Assembly: GCA_027490725.1 (NCBI GenBank)
Contig: JAIXXN010000048.1
Coordinates: 1 to 34,463 of the forward strand
Source of the DNA: Oxalobacteraceae bacterium
Lineage (GTDB): Bacteria > Pseudomonadota > Gammaproteobacteria > Burkholderiales > Burkholderiaceae_D
Direction: 5' to 3'
Length of the DNA: 34,463 bases
This document shows positions 7,151 through 15,100 of this stretch, one piece after another. Position 1 is the first letter of the stretch. Every line of letters starts with the position of its first letter. The notes beneath the pieces are model-generated. The model did not search any database. It was not told the DNA's origin and worked only from the letters and a program-made list of their open reading frames with translations. The position numbers and the translations under genes are program-made.

Positions 7151-7720
7151 TTAGGCCTTGCGGCGACGCGCCACAGCACCGAGCAGTGCCAGACCGGCGC
7201 ACAGCATGCCGTAGGTTTCCGGTTCCGGTACTGCGGTGGTCACACTGATGTTGTCCAGATGGATAGGCGTCGATGCGCCAACACCGAAGGTATTGAACAC
7301 AAAACGCAGGTTGTCTTGGCCGTGGCCGGTCAGCGTGATTTGCTGATGTACCCAGTCGTCCGAGCGGGTCGTGGTTGAGAACACGGTCTGGTTGTTGTAC
7401 TGAACGATCAGGCCTTGATCCGGGTTGCTATATTCCAGACGGTAGTCGAACGACAGCGTCAGCGGACCAGTGGTATTCCAGAAGGTCTGGTTGATCGATG
7501 CTGGCTGATCTTTGACATACAGCTGGCCTTCGTTATTGCCAAAGTCGCCGATGCGCAGGAAGGTGCCTTGCGACGTGGTGACGGCCCAATCATCGAGCTG
7601 GCAAGTGACGCAGAAGCCGCCATTGGATATGAAATTCTGGGCAGCCATGGCCGGTGCTGCGGCCATGGTTGCGCCAGCGGCGATCAGCAGGGTGGTCAGG
7701 ATTTTATTGATGATTTTCAT
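7151..7720 (-). CDS. PEP-CTERM sorting-domain exported protein
   Basis: The protein has 189 residues. It has a Sec signal peptide (MKIINKILTTLLIAAGATMA, cleavage likely after AMA near residue 26). A beta-rich jelly-roll-like middle has two cysteines (FCVTCQ) and a typical LDNISVTT strand. The C-terminal sorting signal is VPEPETYGML, a hydrophobic helix, then RRRKA. PEP-CTERM proteins are processed by exosortase (EpsH/XrtA-type) and are usually linked to exopolysaccharide and floc or biofilm formation; no exosortase gene is in this window. The FxNGGFC-like start and the LDNIS end resemble small PEP-CTERM proteins of Oxalobacteraceae. Function is otherwise unknown. The ribosome site before the ATG is weak. 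Confidence 0.9.
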   Translation of the reverse strand: MKIINKILTTLLIAAGATMAAAPAMAAQNFISNGGFCVTCQLDDWAVTTSQGTFLRIGDFGNNEGQLYVKDQPASINQTFWNTTGPLTLSFDYRLEYSNPDQGLIVQYNNQTVFSTTTRSDDWVHQQITLTGHGQDNLRFVFNTFGVGASTPIHLDNISVTTAVPEPETYGMLCAGLALLGAVARRRKA

Positions 7721-7830
7721 GTCTTATTCTCTTTTCGTAGTTGGAGATCGGTATCGCTGTTACTGATAAAAACGTCTGCGCAGTGTCGAAAGAATAAGAT
7801 TTATTTTTGGGAATGAGTAGGGTGAAATTC

Positions 7831-7860
7831 GTCATGTCCGGTCGCCGGGGCGGGCATGAC
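7831..7860. repeat. Inverted repeat between moaC and the PEP-CTERM gene
   Basis: GTCATGTCCG (7831-7840) pairs with CGGGCATGAC (7851-7860) with one G-U pair and a 10-base loop. There is no T tract on either strand. It could stabilise the moaC transcript end or be a weak terminator. Nothing else is recognised between 7721 and 7970. Confidence 0.4.
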
Positions 7861-7970
7861 GAGCTTCACTGCGGGCCAGCGTGGTCCCGGGTGCGGTGTG
7901 CAGTGGCGGTGCGGGAAAACTTCAGCCGCGCAGCAGCAATGTGATAGAAAATCTTTTTTGAATCAGCGAC

Positions 7971-8477
7971 TTAGCTGGTGGCGCTCCAGTCGCCCGATTT
8001 ACCGCCATGCTTTTCCATGACGCGGATCCCGTCCATCACCATGCCCCGGTCGACGGCTTTGCACATATCGTAAATGGTGAGCAGGCCGATCTGCACGGCG
8101 GTCAGCGCCTCCATCTCCACGCCGGTCTGGCCATGGGTTTCCACCTGGGCCGTGCAGTGCACGCTGTGATTGGCCGGATCGGTGTCGAAGTCGATCGCCA
8201 CCCGGGTCAGGGCCAGCGGGTGGCACAGGGGAATCAGGTCGCTGGTGCGCTTGGATGCCATGATGGCGGCGATGCGGGCGATGCCCAGCACGTCGCCTTT
8301 CTTGGCGGTGCCGGCCATGATGATGGCCAGCGTTTCGGCCTTCATGCGGATGCTGCCACGCGCCACGGCGATCCGGTGGGTGCTGGTTTTAGCACCCACA
8401 TCGACCATGTGGGCCTGTCCGCCCGCATCGAAGTGGGTCAGGTGGTCGGCGACGGGCGGGGTATTTGGCTGGGACAT
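7971..8477 (-). CDS. moaC: Cyclic pyranopterin monophosphate synthase MoaC
   Basis: MoaC acts with MoaA in the first step of molybdenum cofactor synthesis, making cyclic pyranopterin monophosphate from the GTP-derived intermediate. The protein has 168 residues (E. coli 161). It contains the family blocks AHMVDVGAK near residue 22, [22 protein letters not shown] near 59-80, LIPLCHPL near 82, [24 protein letters not shown] near 119-143 with the active-site aspartate and lysine, and a C-terminal KHGGKSG. It stands alone on the minus strand, divergent from the M48 protease with 80 bases between the starts. Confidence 0.97.
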   Translation of the reverse strand: MSQPNTPPVADHLTHFDAGGQAHMVDVGAKTSTHRIAVARGSIRMKAETLAIIMAGTAKKGDVLGIARIAAIMASKRTSDLIPLCHPLALTRVAIDFDTDPANHSVHCTAQVETHGQTGVEMEALTAVQIGLLTIYDMCKAVDRGMVMDGIRVMEKHGGKSGDWSATS

Positions 8478-8557
8478 AGACTAACTCTGAGACTCAAGGG
8501 CAGATTCATTGGAGGGGCACGCTGCGACGATGCCCCGGTTGCGGGTATCATATCACC

Positions 8558-10141
8558 GTGAATGCCAAACCCCGTTCTCTGCGCCAGCGTCTGATCGCCG
8601 CCTTACTCTTGCTTACCATGCCTGTGGCCATGGCGCAGGATCTGCTGGCGCCTGCCCGTATCCCGAATCTGCCAACCCTAGGCGACACCGAGCGTGGCGA
8701 CCTGTCGCCCCTGATGGAGCGCAAGCTGGGCGAGGAAATCATGCACGATATCCGGCGCAATAATGACTTTCTCGATGATGGCCCGATACTCGAATATCTG
8801 AATACCTTCGGCAATAATCTGGTGGCGGCCCGTCCCGGTGCGCGCGGCGAGAGCAATTTCGATTATTACTTTTTTGCCGTACGCGATCCGCAACTGAATG
8901 CGTTTGCCTTGCCGGGTGGCTTTATTGCCGTGCACTCGGCGCTGCTGCTGGCGGCGCAGTCGGAATCGGAGCTGGCCTCGGTGCTGGGCCATGAAATCGG
9001 TCACGTGGCACAGCGTCATATTGCCCGCTCGATCGGCCAGCAGAAGCAGGATGCGCTGATTCCGCTGGCTGCCATGATTCTGGCCGTGCTGGCCTCGAAA
9101 GCCGGGGGCGATGCCGCGCTCGGGGTGTTTTCGGCCGGTCAGGGACTGGCGATCCAGCGGCAGCTCAATTTTGGCCGCGATGCCGAGCGCGAGGCCGACC
9201 GGATCGGCTTCCAGATCATGGGCGCGGCCGGTTACGATACCTCGGGCATGGTGGCGTTCTTCCAGCGCATGCAGACGGCATCGCGCAACTATAGTGACCG
9301 GGTGCCGGCCTATCTGCAAAGCCATCCGCTGACCAGTGACCGGATCGCCGACATCCAGGCGCGTATCCGCGAGCAACCCTACAAGCAGCGCCTCGATAGT
9401 CTGGATTTCCATCTGGTGCGGGCGCGCGCGCGGGTGCTGCAGGATCTCAGTGCGCAAGGTCTGAGCGAGGCACAGGCTTTCTTCGAATTGCAGTTACAGC
9501 AGCCGGGCCGCCAGCAGATTGCCGCGGCCCAGTACGGGCTGGCGATGGTGGCGCTCAAGCGCGAAGCCTATGCCCAGGCACAGCGCTGGCTGGAGACGGC
9601 ACAGGCGACGCTGAACAAACCGCCGGCCCCGGGTACGCTGAGCGCTGCGGCGGCGCCGGAAGGGGAAACTATCTTCATCAGTACCGCGCTGGAAATCAAG
9701 CTGGCCCAGCCTGAGCAAGCTGCCTTGCAGCAGCAGGCACTGGCCGAGTCCGAGGCGGCCCATCTGAAATTCCCGCTGTCGCGTGGTATCGCCCACCAGT
9801 ACGGCGAGGCCTTGATTGCGGCGGGCAAGCTGGAGCAGGCGGCCGTGTATCTGCGCGATCAGGTGCAGTTGTACCGCGACGATCCGAATGCCTACGATTT
9901 GCTGGCGCAAGCCTATGCCAAGCAGGGCAAGCAGGCCTTGCAGCATATCGCGCTGGCAGAGTCGTATGTCTTGCAGGGCGGCGTGCTGTCGGCGCTCGAC
10001 CAGCTCAGCTATGCCCGCAAGGCGCCCGACGCCTCGTTCTACGATCAGGCGGTGATCGACGCACGCGAGCGCGAACTGCAGGCGCGCCGCCGCGAAGAGA
10101 TGGGCGATAAATTCAAGAAGGATCTGGCGCCGGCACACTGA
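8558..10141 (+). CDS. bepA: BepA-like periplasmic M48 metalloprotease with TPR domain
   Basis: BepA/YfgC proteases work in the periplasm on outer-membrane protein quality control and LptD assembly. The protein has 527 residues. Its signal peptide is MNAKPRSLRQRLIAALLLLT..AMA. The M48 catalytic domain runs to about 270 with HEIGH at 145-149 and the third zinc-ligand segment EREAD at 210-214. A C-terminal TPR-like helical region extends from about 300 to 510. The start is GTG, because no ATG gives the signal peptide. No Shine-Dalgarno is visible, and a TATCAT box (8546-8551) sits 6 bases before the start. The 3' end overlaps the convergent gene by 29 bases. The family is certain; the exact BepA orthology is likely rather than proven. 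Confidence 0.9.
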   Translation: MNAKPRSLRQRLIAALLLLTMPVAMAQDLLAPARIPNLPTLGDTERGDLSPLMERKLGEEIMHDIRRNNDFLDDGPILEYLNTFGNNLVAARPGARGESNFDYYFFAVRDPQLNAFALPGGFIAVHSALLLAAQSESELASVLGHEIGHVAQRHIARSIGQQKQDALIPLAAMILAVLASKAGGDAALGVFSAGQGLAIQRQLNFGRDAEREADRIGFQIMGAAGYDTSGMVAFFQRMQTASRNYSDRVPAYLQSHPLTSDRIADIQARIREQPYKQRLDSLDFHLVRARARVLQDLSAQGLSEAQAFFELQLQQPGRQQIAAAQYGLAMVALKREAYAQAQRWLETAQATLNKPPAPGTLSAAAAPEGETIFISTALEIKLAQPEQAALQQQALAESEAAHLKFPLSRGIAHQYGEALIAAGKLEQAAVYLRDQVQLYRDDPNAYDLLAQAYAKQGKQALQHIALAESYVLQGGVLSALDQLSYARKAPDASFYDQAVIDARERELQARRREEMGDKFKKDLAPAH

Positions 10142-10700
10142 CGTAGCCGAAGCGGGCCGGCAGTTCGCTGGCGATGACGCGCTGCACCGCATGCCCCTGC
10201 AGCGTCAGCGTGGTGCTGGTGCCGCCATCCAGCCATGCCATCAATATCTCATCGGTGACCGCGCTGCCAGCAGCCTGCATCTGGCTCAGCACAGCCGCCA
10301 TATCGCGATCATCGAGTTGCGCCAGCACGCTGCCACTGCGCAGGATTAAGGCGCCGGCATCACTGAGCAGCACTTCGTCGAGCGTGCCGAGCGCTGCGCC
10401 CGTATGCAGCACCCAGTCCAGTAGCGGATCGGTACGCACGATGTAGGGCGTCGCTTGCAGTTGCACGTAGACGCGCTGCGGGCCGTTCTGGAAATACCAG
10501 CAGCCACGCGCGTCAGCGGCATAATTGCGGTCGATAAAACTGCACAGGGCGACATGCTGTAATTTGTCGCCGGGCAGATTCAGATGTTGCGCGCGTTCGT
10601 CGCGCATGCGCCAGTGACCGCGCGCGTCCAGCAGCAGCCAGCCGTAGCAATGCGGCACGTTGGGCCATTTGGCCAGTGCCTGTTTGACGATTTCATCCAT
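10113..10700 (-). CDS. Conserved protein of unknown function, translationally coupled to yheT
   Basis: The protein has 195 residues and starts MDEIVKQALAKWPNVPHCYGWL. It is soluble, with no signal peptide or membrane helix. The segment LLLDARGHWRMRDERAQ...CSFIDRNYAADARGCWYFQNGPQRVYVQLQATPYI looks like a conserved beta-rich family of beta-proteobacteria annotated only as a domain of unknown function; I do not recall the number with certainty. Its ATG overlaps the yheT stop by 8 bases, so it is probably translated by coupling as the last gene of the four-gene minus-strand operon. Its own 3' end runs 29 bases into bepA, which is convergent, and no terminator is seen. Confidence 0.8.
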   Translation of the reverse strand: MDEIVKQALAKWPNVPHCYGWLLLDARGHWRMRDERAQHLNLPGDKLQHVALCSFIDRNYAADARGCWYFQNGPQRVYVQLQATPYIVRTDPLLDWVLHTGAALGTLDEVLLSDAGALILRSGSVLAQLDDRDMAAVLSQMQAAGSAVTDEILMAWLDGGTSTTLTLQGHAVQRVIASELPARFGYVSVPAPDPS

Positions 10701-11673
10701 GTCGGGAACTCTCTGTAAAAGCTGCGGCGCCCCCGGTCATGAAATGCAGCAGGCGTTGCGGCAGCCAGTGCAGGCTGCCCGGCGGTGCGCCGGTGGCAAA
10801 GCCGACGTGGCCACCACGGGCCGGATAGTCGAGCTGCACGCAGGCGGCGGCCTGCTGCGGCAGATACTGGCCGGGCAGGAAGGGATCGTTACGGGCATTC
10901 AGCACCAGCGTCGGGACGCGGATGTCATTGAGCACATGCTTGGCACTGGCACGGTGCCAGTAATCTTCCGTGTTGCGGTAGCCGTGCAGGGGCGCGGTGA
11001 CGACGTTGTCGAATTCATACAGATTGCGTGCCGCCTTGAGGGCCTGCAAGTCGAATAAACGGGGGTACTGCTGTAGTTTGGCTACGCACTTCGGTTTCAG
11101 GGTTTGCAGAAACATGCGCGTGTACAGCAGGTTGAAGCCGCGCGACAGGGCCGCGCCACCCTGGGCCAGATCGAGCGGGGCGGACACGGCGCAGGCGGCA
11201 TCGACCAGTGCCGCCTGATGGCCCGATTCACCGAGCCAGCGCAGCAGGGCATTGCCGCCCAGCGAGACGCCAGCAGCATAGAATTTGCCCGTGTAGATAG
11301 TCTGACGAGCGTGCAGACGCCGGATGATCCAGTCGATTTCGGTGGCGTCGCCCGAGTGGTAGAAGCGTGGTGCGCGGTTCGGTTCGCCCGAGCAGCCACG
11401 GAAATGGGGCACTGCGCCAGACCAGCCGCGCGCGGCCACGGCGGCCATCAGGGCGCGTGCGTAATGGCTGTTCGAGCTGCCTTCCAGACCGTGGAATAGC
11501 ACCACCAGCGGCTGGCCCGGCGCGCCATCGACAAAATCGACGTCGACAAAGTCGCCGTCCGGACTATCCCAGCGCTCGCGCCGCATGGGCACGGCCGGCT
11601 TGCGCAGGCACAGGGCCGGATAGATGGTTTGCAGATGGCCGCTGGGCAGCCAGGCGGGCGCGGGATAGTCCAC
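10693..11673 (-). CDS. yheT: YheT-family alpha/beta-fold hydrolase
   Basis: The protein has 326 residues. The YheT/ABHD N-terminus YPAPAWLPSGHLQTIYPAL is followed by HGLEGSSNSHY (oxyanion loop, 61-71) and HFRGCSGEPNR (90-100). The nucleophile elbow is GVSLGG with Ser137; Asp263 is in NARNDPFLP and His289 in GGHVGF. The triad is therefore complete. The natural substrate in bacteria is unknown; related proteins have esterase activity. The start is GTG at 11671-11673, the first possible one after an in-frame stop that belongs to the preceding NTF2-like gene, 9 bases away. It is the third gene of the operon. Confidence 0.93.
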   Translation of the reverse strand: MDYPAPAWLPSGHLQTIYPALCLRKPAVPMRRERWDSPDGDFVDVDFVDGAPGQPLVVLFHGLEGSSNSHYARALMAAVAARGWSGAVPHFRGCSGEPNRAPRFYHSGDATEIDWIIRRLHARQTIYTGKFYAAGVSLGGNALLRWLGESGHQAALVDAACAVSAPLDLAQGGAALSRGFNLLYTRMFLQTLKPKCVAKLQQYPRLFDLQALKAARNLYEFDNVVTAPLHGYRNTEDYWHRASAKHVLNDIRVPTLVLNARNDPFLPGQYLPQQAAACVQLDYPARGGHVGFATGAPPGSLHWLPQRLLHFMTGGAAAFTESSRHG

Positions 11674-11682
11674 CGGGGGGCT

Positions 11683-12111
11683 TTAGTGCAGAACCTGGCT
11701 GCGCGCTTCGGTCGGCACCGGGCCGGGCGCGAGCGAGACATGGTGCAACACGATGCGCCAACCGCGCGGCGTTTTCAGGTAGACATTGGTGGCCAGCAGA
11801 TGCACTTCATCCTGCTGGGAGGTGCTGCTGATCTCGACCACGGTATGCACCGCGCTCATCAGGTTGTGGCTGGCATGTAGCTGGATCGGCACGATGTGCA
11901 GGCCGCCATGTTCGAGGATGGCGGCCCAGGCAGCGCGGATCGCGCCGTGGCCGATCAGGCGCGGGCCGCCCGGATGGATGCAGACGATTTCATCATCGTC
12001 GGCCCACAGCGCCATCAGCGCGTCGAGATCGGCGCGGTTGAGGGCATCGTAAAACGCCGCCTCGGTTTCGGCGGCACTGCCATGCAACTGCTTGACACGT
12101 TTGGCGGGCAT
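11683..12111 (-). CDS. NTF2/SnoaL-like fold protein
   Basis: The protein has 142 residues and a single alpha+beta cone (SnoaL/DUF4440 type). It has an N-terminal helix ETEAAFYDALNRADLDALMALWADDDEIVCIHPGG, then RLIGHGAIRAAWAAIL, and C-terminal strands ending RGWRIVLHHVS. This is the pattern of small ligand-binding or ketosteroid-isomerase-like proteins. The VCIHPGG segment recurs in a beta-proteobacterial subgroup often adjacent to yheT. The substrate is unknown. The gap to the zf-CHCC gene upstream is 22 bases and to yheT downstream 9 bases, so all are probably on one mRNA. Confidence 0.82.
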   Translation of the reverse strand: MPAKRVKQLHGSAAETEAAFYDALNRADLDALMALWADDDEIVCIHPGGPRLIGHGAIRAAWAAILEHGGLHIVPIQLHASHNLMSAVHTVVEISSTSQQDEVHLLATNVYLKTPRGWRIVLHHVSLAPGPVPTEARSQVLH

Positions 12112-12133
12112 GCGGGCTCCGGGTTGCCGGGGA

Positions 12134-12346
12134 TTAGTGGTGGCCGACCACGGTGCCCGGCTTCAGGCGGTAGTCGGTCCCGCAGTACGGGCACTTGGCG
12201 ACACCGTGGTGGAAGTCGAGGAACACGCGCGGATGGGACGACCACAGCGGCATGGCTGGGTTAGGGCAGTGGGCCGGCAAGTCCTTGCCTTCGAGTTCGA
12301 CGGCGGCGGTGTTAGCGGACGTTGCGGACGTGGTGGCGGTGGTCAT
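12134..12346 (-). CDS. Small zinc-finger (zf-CHCC) protein
   Basis: The protein has 70 residues. The zf-CHCC motif uses Cys27, His38, Cys52 and Cys55 in the pattern HCPNP...LWSSHPRVFLD...KCPYCGTDYRL. This is the family that includes the mitochondrial complex I accessory subunit NDUFS6; bacterial members probably bind zinc, and their role is unclear. The first 19 residues are a Thr/Ala-rich, likely disordered tail. It is the first gene of the four-gene minus-strand operon and divergent from azlC, with a 123-base gap holding promoters for both. Confidence 0.92.
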   Translation of the reverse strand: MTTATTSATSANTAAVELEGKDLPAHCPNPAMPLWSSHPRVFLDFHHGVAKCPYCGTDYRLKPGTVVGHH

Positions 12347-12469
12347 GTGGTGTGCTCCGAAGGCTAAAGGAAAGCACGATTTTAACGGATTCGCGCATAG
12401 AGCAAAAATCATCGGTAAAATAGCGCCTCTGCCGTCCCGCTGCGCCCTGCCATGTGGCAGGAATGCTAC

Positions 12470-13276
12470 ATGAATTCGCCAATGACCAAAGTGAGCAGCG
12501 CCCAACCATCCCCGCACCCGTCTGCCGACCCTGCTGCCCTTGCAGAGGCAGGCCTGACGCCCTGCGTCGCCACCCATCACGAACCATCCTGGCGTGCGGG
12601 TCTGAAGGTGGGCATACCTACCTTGTTCGGCATCGGCGCCTGGGGACTGGTGGTCGGCATCGCCATGGTGAAAAGTGGTCTGAGCGTGCCGCAGGCACTG
12701 GGTATGACCTTGCTGGTGTTCGCCGGTTCGGCCCAGCTGGCCGCTTTGCCGCTGATCGCCAGCCATGCGCCGATCTGGGTGATTTTCGCCACGGCACTGG
12801 TGGTCAATCTGCGCTTCGTGATTTTTTCTGCCGTGCTGGCACCCCATTTTTCGCAATTGCCGTGGCGCAAACGCTTCCTGCTCGGTTATGTGTCGGGCGA
12901 TATGTCGGTGGCGCTGTTCCTGCATAAATACCCGGATCCGGCCCCGCAGGTGGGCAAGCTATCGTATCTGAAGGGCTTGCTGTATCCGAACTGGGCCTCG
13001 TGGCAGATCGGTTCCATCGCCGGGATACTGGTGGGGAGTGCGGTGCCGGCCGAATGGGGGCTGGGCTTTGCCGGTACGCTGGCCATTATTTGCGTGATGG
13101 TGCCGCTGATGCAGGGCCGTCCGGCCCTGTGCGGCGTGCTGGTGGCCGGTGCGGTGGCGGTAGCGGCGGCCGGACTACCGTATAAACTGGGGCTGTTGCT
13201 GGCGGTATTGCTGGGCATGCTGACTGCCATGGCAGTCGAAGAAGGTACAGAGAAATGGCGGCAGCGGCATGAGTGA
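12470..13276 (+). CDS. azlC: AzlC-family branched-chain amino acid exporter, large subunit
   Basis: With AzlD it forms a two-component inner-membrane exporter for branched-chain amino acids (BrnFE/YgaZH class). The protein has 268 residues: about 38 polar residues, then some seven hydrophobic helices. It includes the AzlC signature block VGIAMVKSGLSVPQALGMTLLVFAGSAQLAALPL and VVNLRFVIFSAVLAPHF. An in-frame ATG at 12452 exists, but AGGA at 12459-12462 stands 7 bases from the ATG at 12470, which I prefer. A TAAAAT box lies at 12416-12421. It overlaps azlD by 8 bases. Confidence 0.93.
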   Translation: MNSPMTKVSSAQPSPHPSADPAALAEAGLTPCVATHHEPSWRAGLKVGIPTLFGIGAWGLVVGIAMVKSGLSVPQALGMTLLVFAGSAQLAALPLIASHAPIWVIFATALVVNLRFVIFSAVLAPHFSQLPWRKRFLLGYVSGDMSVALFLHKYPDPAPQVGKLSYLKGLLYPNWASWQIGSIAGILVGSAVPAEWGLGFAGTLAIICVMVPLMQGRPALCGVLVAGAVAVAAAGLPYKLGLLLAVLLGMLTAMAVEEGTEKWRQRHE

Positions 13277-13598
13277 CTGGGGAATTTGGCTGGTGATCGG
13301 GGTGCTGGCGCTGGCCACGGCGGCGGCGCGTAGTTCGTTCTGGCTGGTGGGACACCACATCACGATTCCGAAACGGGTGCAGGAGATGCTGCGCTATGCC
13401 CCGGCGTGCGCGCTGGCGGCGATTGTGGCGCCTGATCTGGTACTGGTCGAGGGCCAGCCGCTGTTGGACTTGAGCAACATCAAACTGGTCGCTGGTATTG
13501 TCGCGACCATCTTTTATTTGCTGCGACGCAATATGTTGCAAACCATCGTGTTCGGTATGCTGTTTTACACGGCTTTACGCTTGATGCATGTATTTTAA
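13269..13598 (+). CDS. azlD: AzlD-family branched-chain amino acid exporter, small subunit
   Basis: The protein has 109 residues and four hydrophobic segments. It contains the AzlD core motif [21 protein letters not shown], and [26 protein letters not shown] toward the C-terminus. It starts inside the end of azlC (ATGAGTGA overlap), which implies translational coupling and equal amounts of the two subunits. No terminator is evident before pgk. Confidence 0.92.
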   Translation: MSDWGIWLVIGVLALATAAARSSFWLVGHHITIPKRVQEMLRYAPACALAAIVAPDLVLVEGQPLLDLSNIKLVAGIVATIFYLLRRNMLQTIVFGMLFYTALRLMHVF

Positions 13599-13666
13599 TA
13601 ACAGGGTTTTGGCGGCCAGCTTGCGGTAAAATAACGCACTTTCTACAACTCGACCTTTGGGGTGCC

Positions 13667-14884
13667 ATGTCCGCTGTTTTGAACTTCATCCGCCTGCAAG
13701 ACCTGATCGCTCAGAATGCGCTGCAAGGTAAGCGTGTTTTCATCCGCGCCGACTTGAACGTGCCGCAAGATGACGCTGGCAACATTACCGAAGACACCCG
13801 CATCCGCGCCTCCGTACCGGCGATCCGCGCCGCCGCTGCCGCTGGTGCCAAAGTCATGGTGACCTCCCATCTGGGGCGTCCGACCGAAGGCGAGTTCAAA
13901 GCCGAAGATAGCCTGGCACCGGTCGCTGCCCGTCTGGCCGAATTGCTGGGTCAGCCTGTCGAGCTGAAACAGAACTGGGTCGATGGCGCCGGTCTGGAAA
14001 ACCTGCAAGCCGGTCAAGTGGTATTACTGGAAAACGTGCGCGTCAACCGCGGCGAAAAGAAAAACAGCGATGAACTGGCGCAGAAAATGGCCCAGCTGTG
14101 TGACGTGTATGTCAATGACGCGTTCGGCACCGCCCACCGCGCCGAAGCCTCCACCCACGGCATCGCCAAATTTGCACCGATCGCTTGCGCCGGCCCGCTG
14201 CTGGCTGCCGAACTCGACGCACTGGGCAAAGCGCTGGGCGCACCAGCCCGTCCGCTGCTGGCCATCGTGGCTGGTTCCAAAGTCTCGTCCAAGCTGTCGA
14301 TCCTGAAAGCACTGGCCGACAAGGTCGACAATCTGATCGTCGGCGGCGGCATTGCCAACACCTTCATGAAAGCCGTCGGTCTGAACATCGGTAAGTCGCT
14401 GGTGGAAAACGATCTGGTGGACGAAGCCCGCGCGATTATCGACCTGATGGCCAAGCGCGGCGCGCAAGTGCCGATTCCCGTCGATGTGGTGTGCGCCAAA
14501 GAATTCTCGCCGACCGCCGTGGCCACCATCAAGGCGGTAGCCGACGTGGCAGACGATGACATGATTCTCGACATCGGCCCGCAAACGGCGGCAACGCTGG
14601 CAGCCCAGATCGGCGTCGCCGGTACCATCGTCTGGAACGGCCCGGTGGGCGTGTTCGAGTTCGATCAGTTTGGCGAAGGCACCAAAACGCTGGCGCTGGC
14701 CATCGCCAATTCGCCGGCCTTCTCGATTGCCGGTGGTGGTGACACGCTGGCCGCGATTGCCAAATACGATATCGGTACGCAGATTGGTTATATCTCGACG
14801 GGTGGTGGCGCTTTCCTGGAATTCCTGGAAGGCAAAACCCTGCCAGCGGTAGAAATTCTGGTGCAGCGTGCGGCGCTGCAGTAA
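13667..14884 (+). CDS. pgk: Phosphoglycerate kinase
   Basis: This cytoplasmic glycolytic enzyme transfers phosphate between 1,3-bisphosphoglycerate and ADP. The protein has 405 residues. The N-domain substrate-binding segment is [13 protein letters not shown] near 22-35, with the helix [10 protein letters not shown] near 66. The C-domain nucleotide site includes [16 protein letters not shown] near 203-218 and [12 protein letters not shown] near 356. CGGTAAAATAACGC at 13623-13636 contains a -10-like TAAAAT, 34 bases before the ATG. It is the first of three glycolysis genes in a row. Confidence 0.98.
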   Translation: MSAVLNFIRLQDLIAQNALQGKRVFIRADLNVPQDDAGNITEDTRIRASVPAIRAAAAAGAKVMVTSHLGRPTEGEFKAEDSLAPVAARLAELLGQPVELKQNWVDGAGLENLQAGQVVLLENVRVNRGEKKNSDELAQKMAQLCDVYVNDAFGTAHRAEASTHGIAKFAPIACAGPLLAAELDALGKALGAPARPLLAIVAGSKVSSKLSILKALADKVDNLIVGGGIANTFMKAVGLNIGKSLVENDLVDEARAIIDLMAKRGAQVPIPVDVVCAKEFSPTAVATIKAVADVADDDMILDIGPQTAATLAAQIGVAGTIVWNGPVGVFEFDQFGEGTKTLALAIANSPAFSIAGGGDTLAAIAKYDIGTQIGYISTGGGAFLEFLEGKTLPAVEILVQRAALQ

Positions 14885-15100
14885 TAGGCCGGTAAGCGCG
14901 GAGTAAGCTGGTAGCGGGGAGTGGAACAAAAAGCACGCTCGTGCGATGTAGCAAATTAACAGTAAAATCGAGTTAATGCCTGAGAATGGCTAGATTTTCG
15001 TAGCTTTGCTACATTTCTGGTCTTGCTACACCCACAGCGCAGCTGTTCCGCTCCCCCTCGTTCGGGGAGTGTTTGCTAGCCCTAACGCCCAAGGATGACT

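Noticed and set aside
6831..7202. 123-residue minus-strand frame in the gap
   Set aside because: Arg/Ser/His-rich with no ribosome site; it overlaps the end of the PEP-CTERM gene and reads through the 13-nt repeats.
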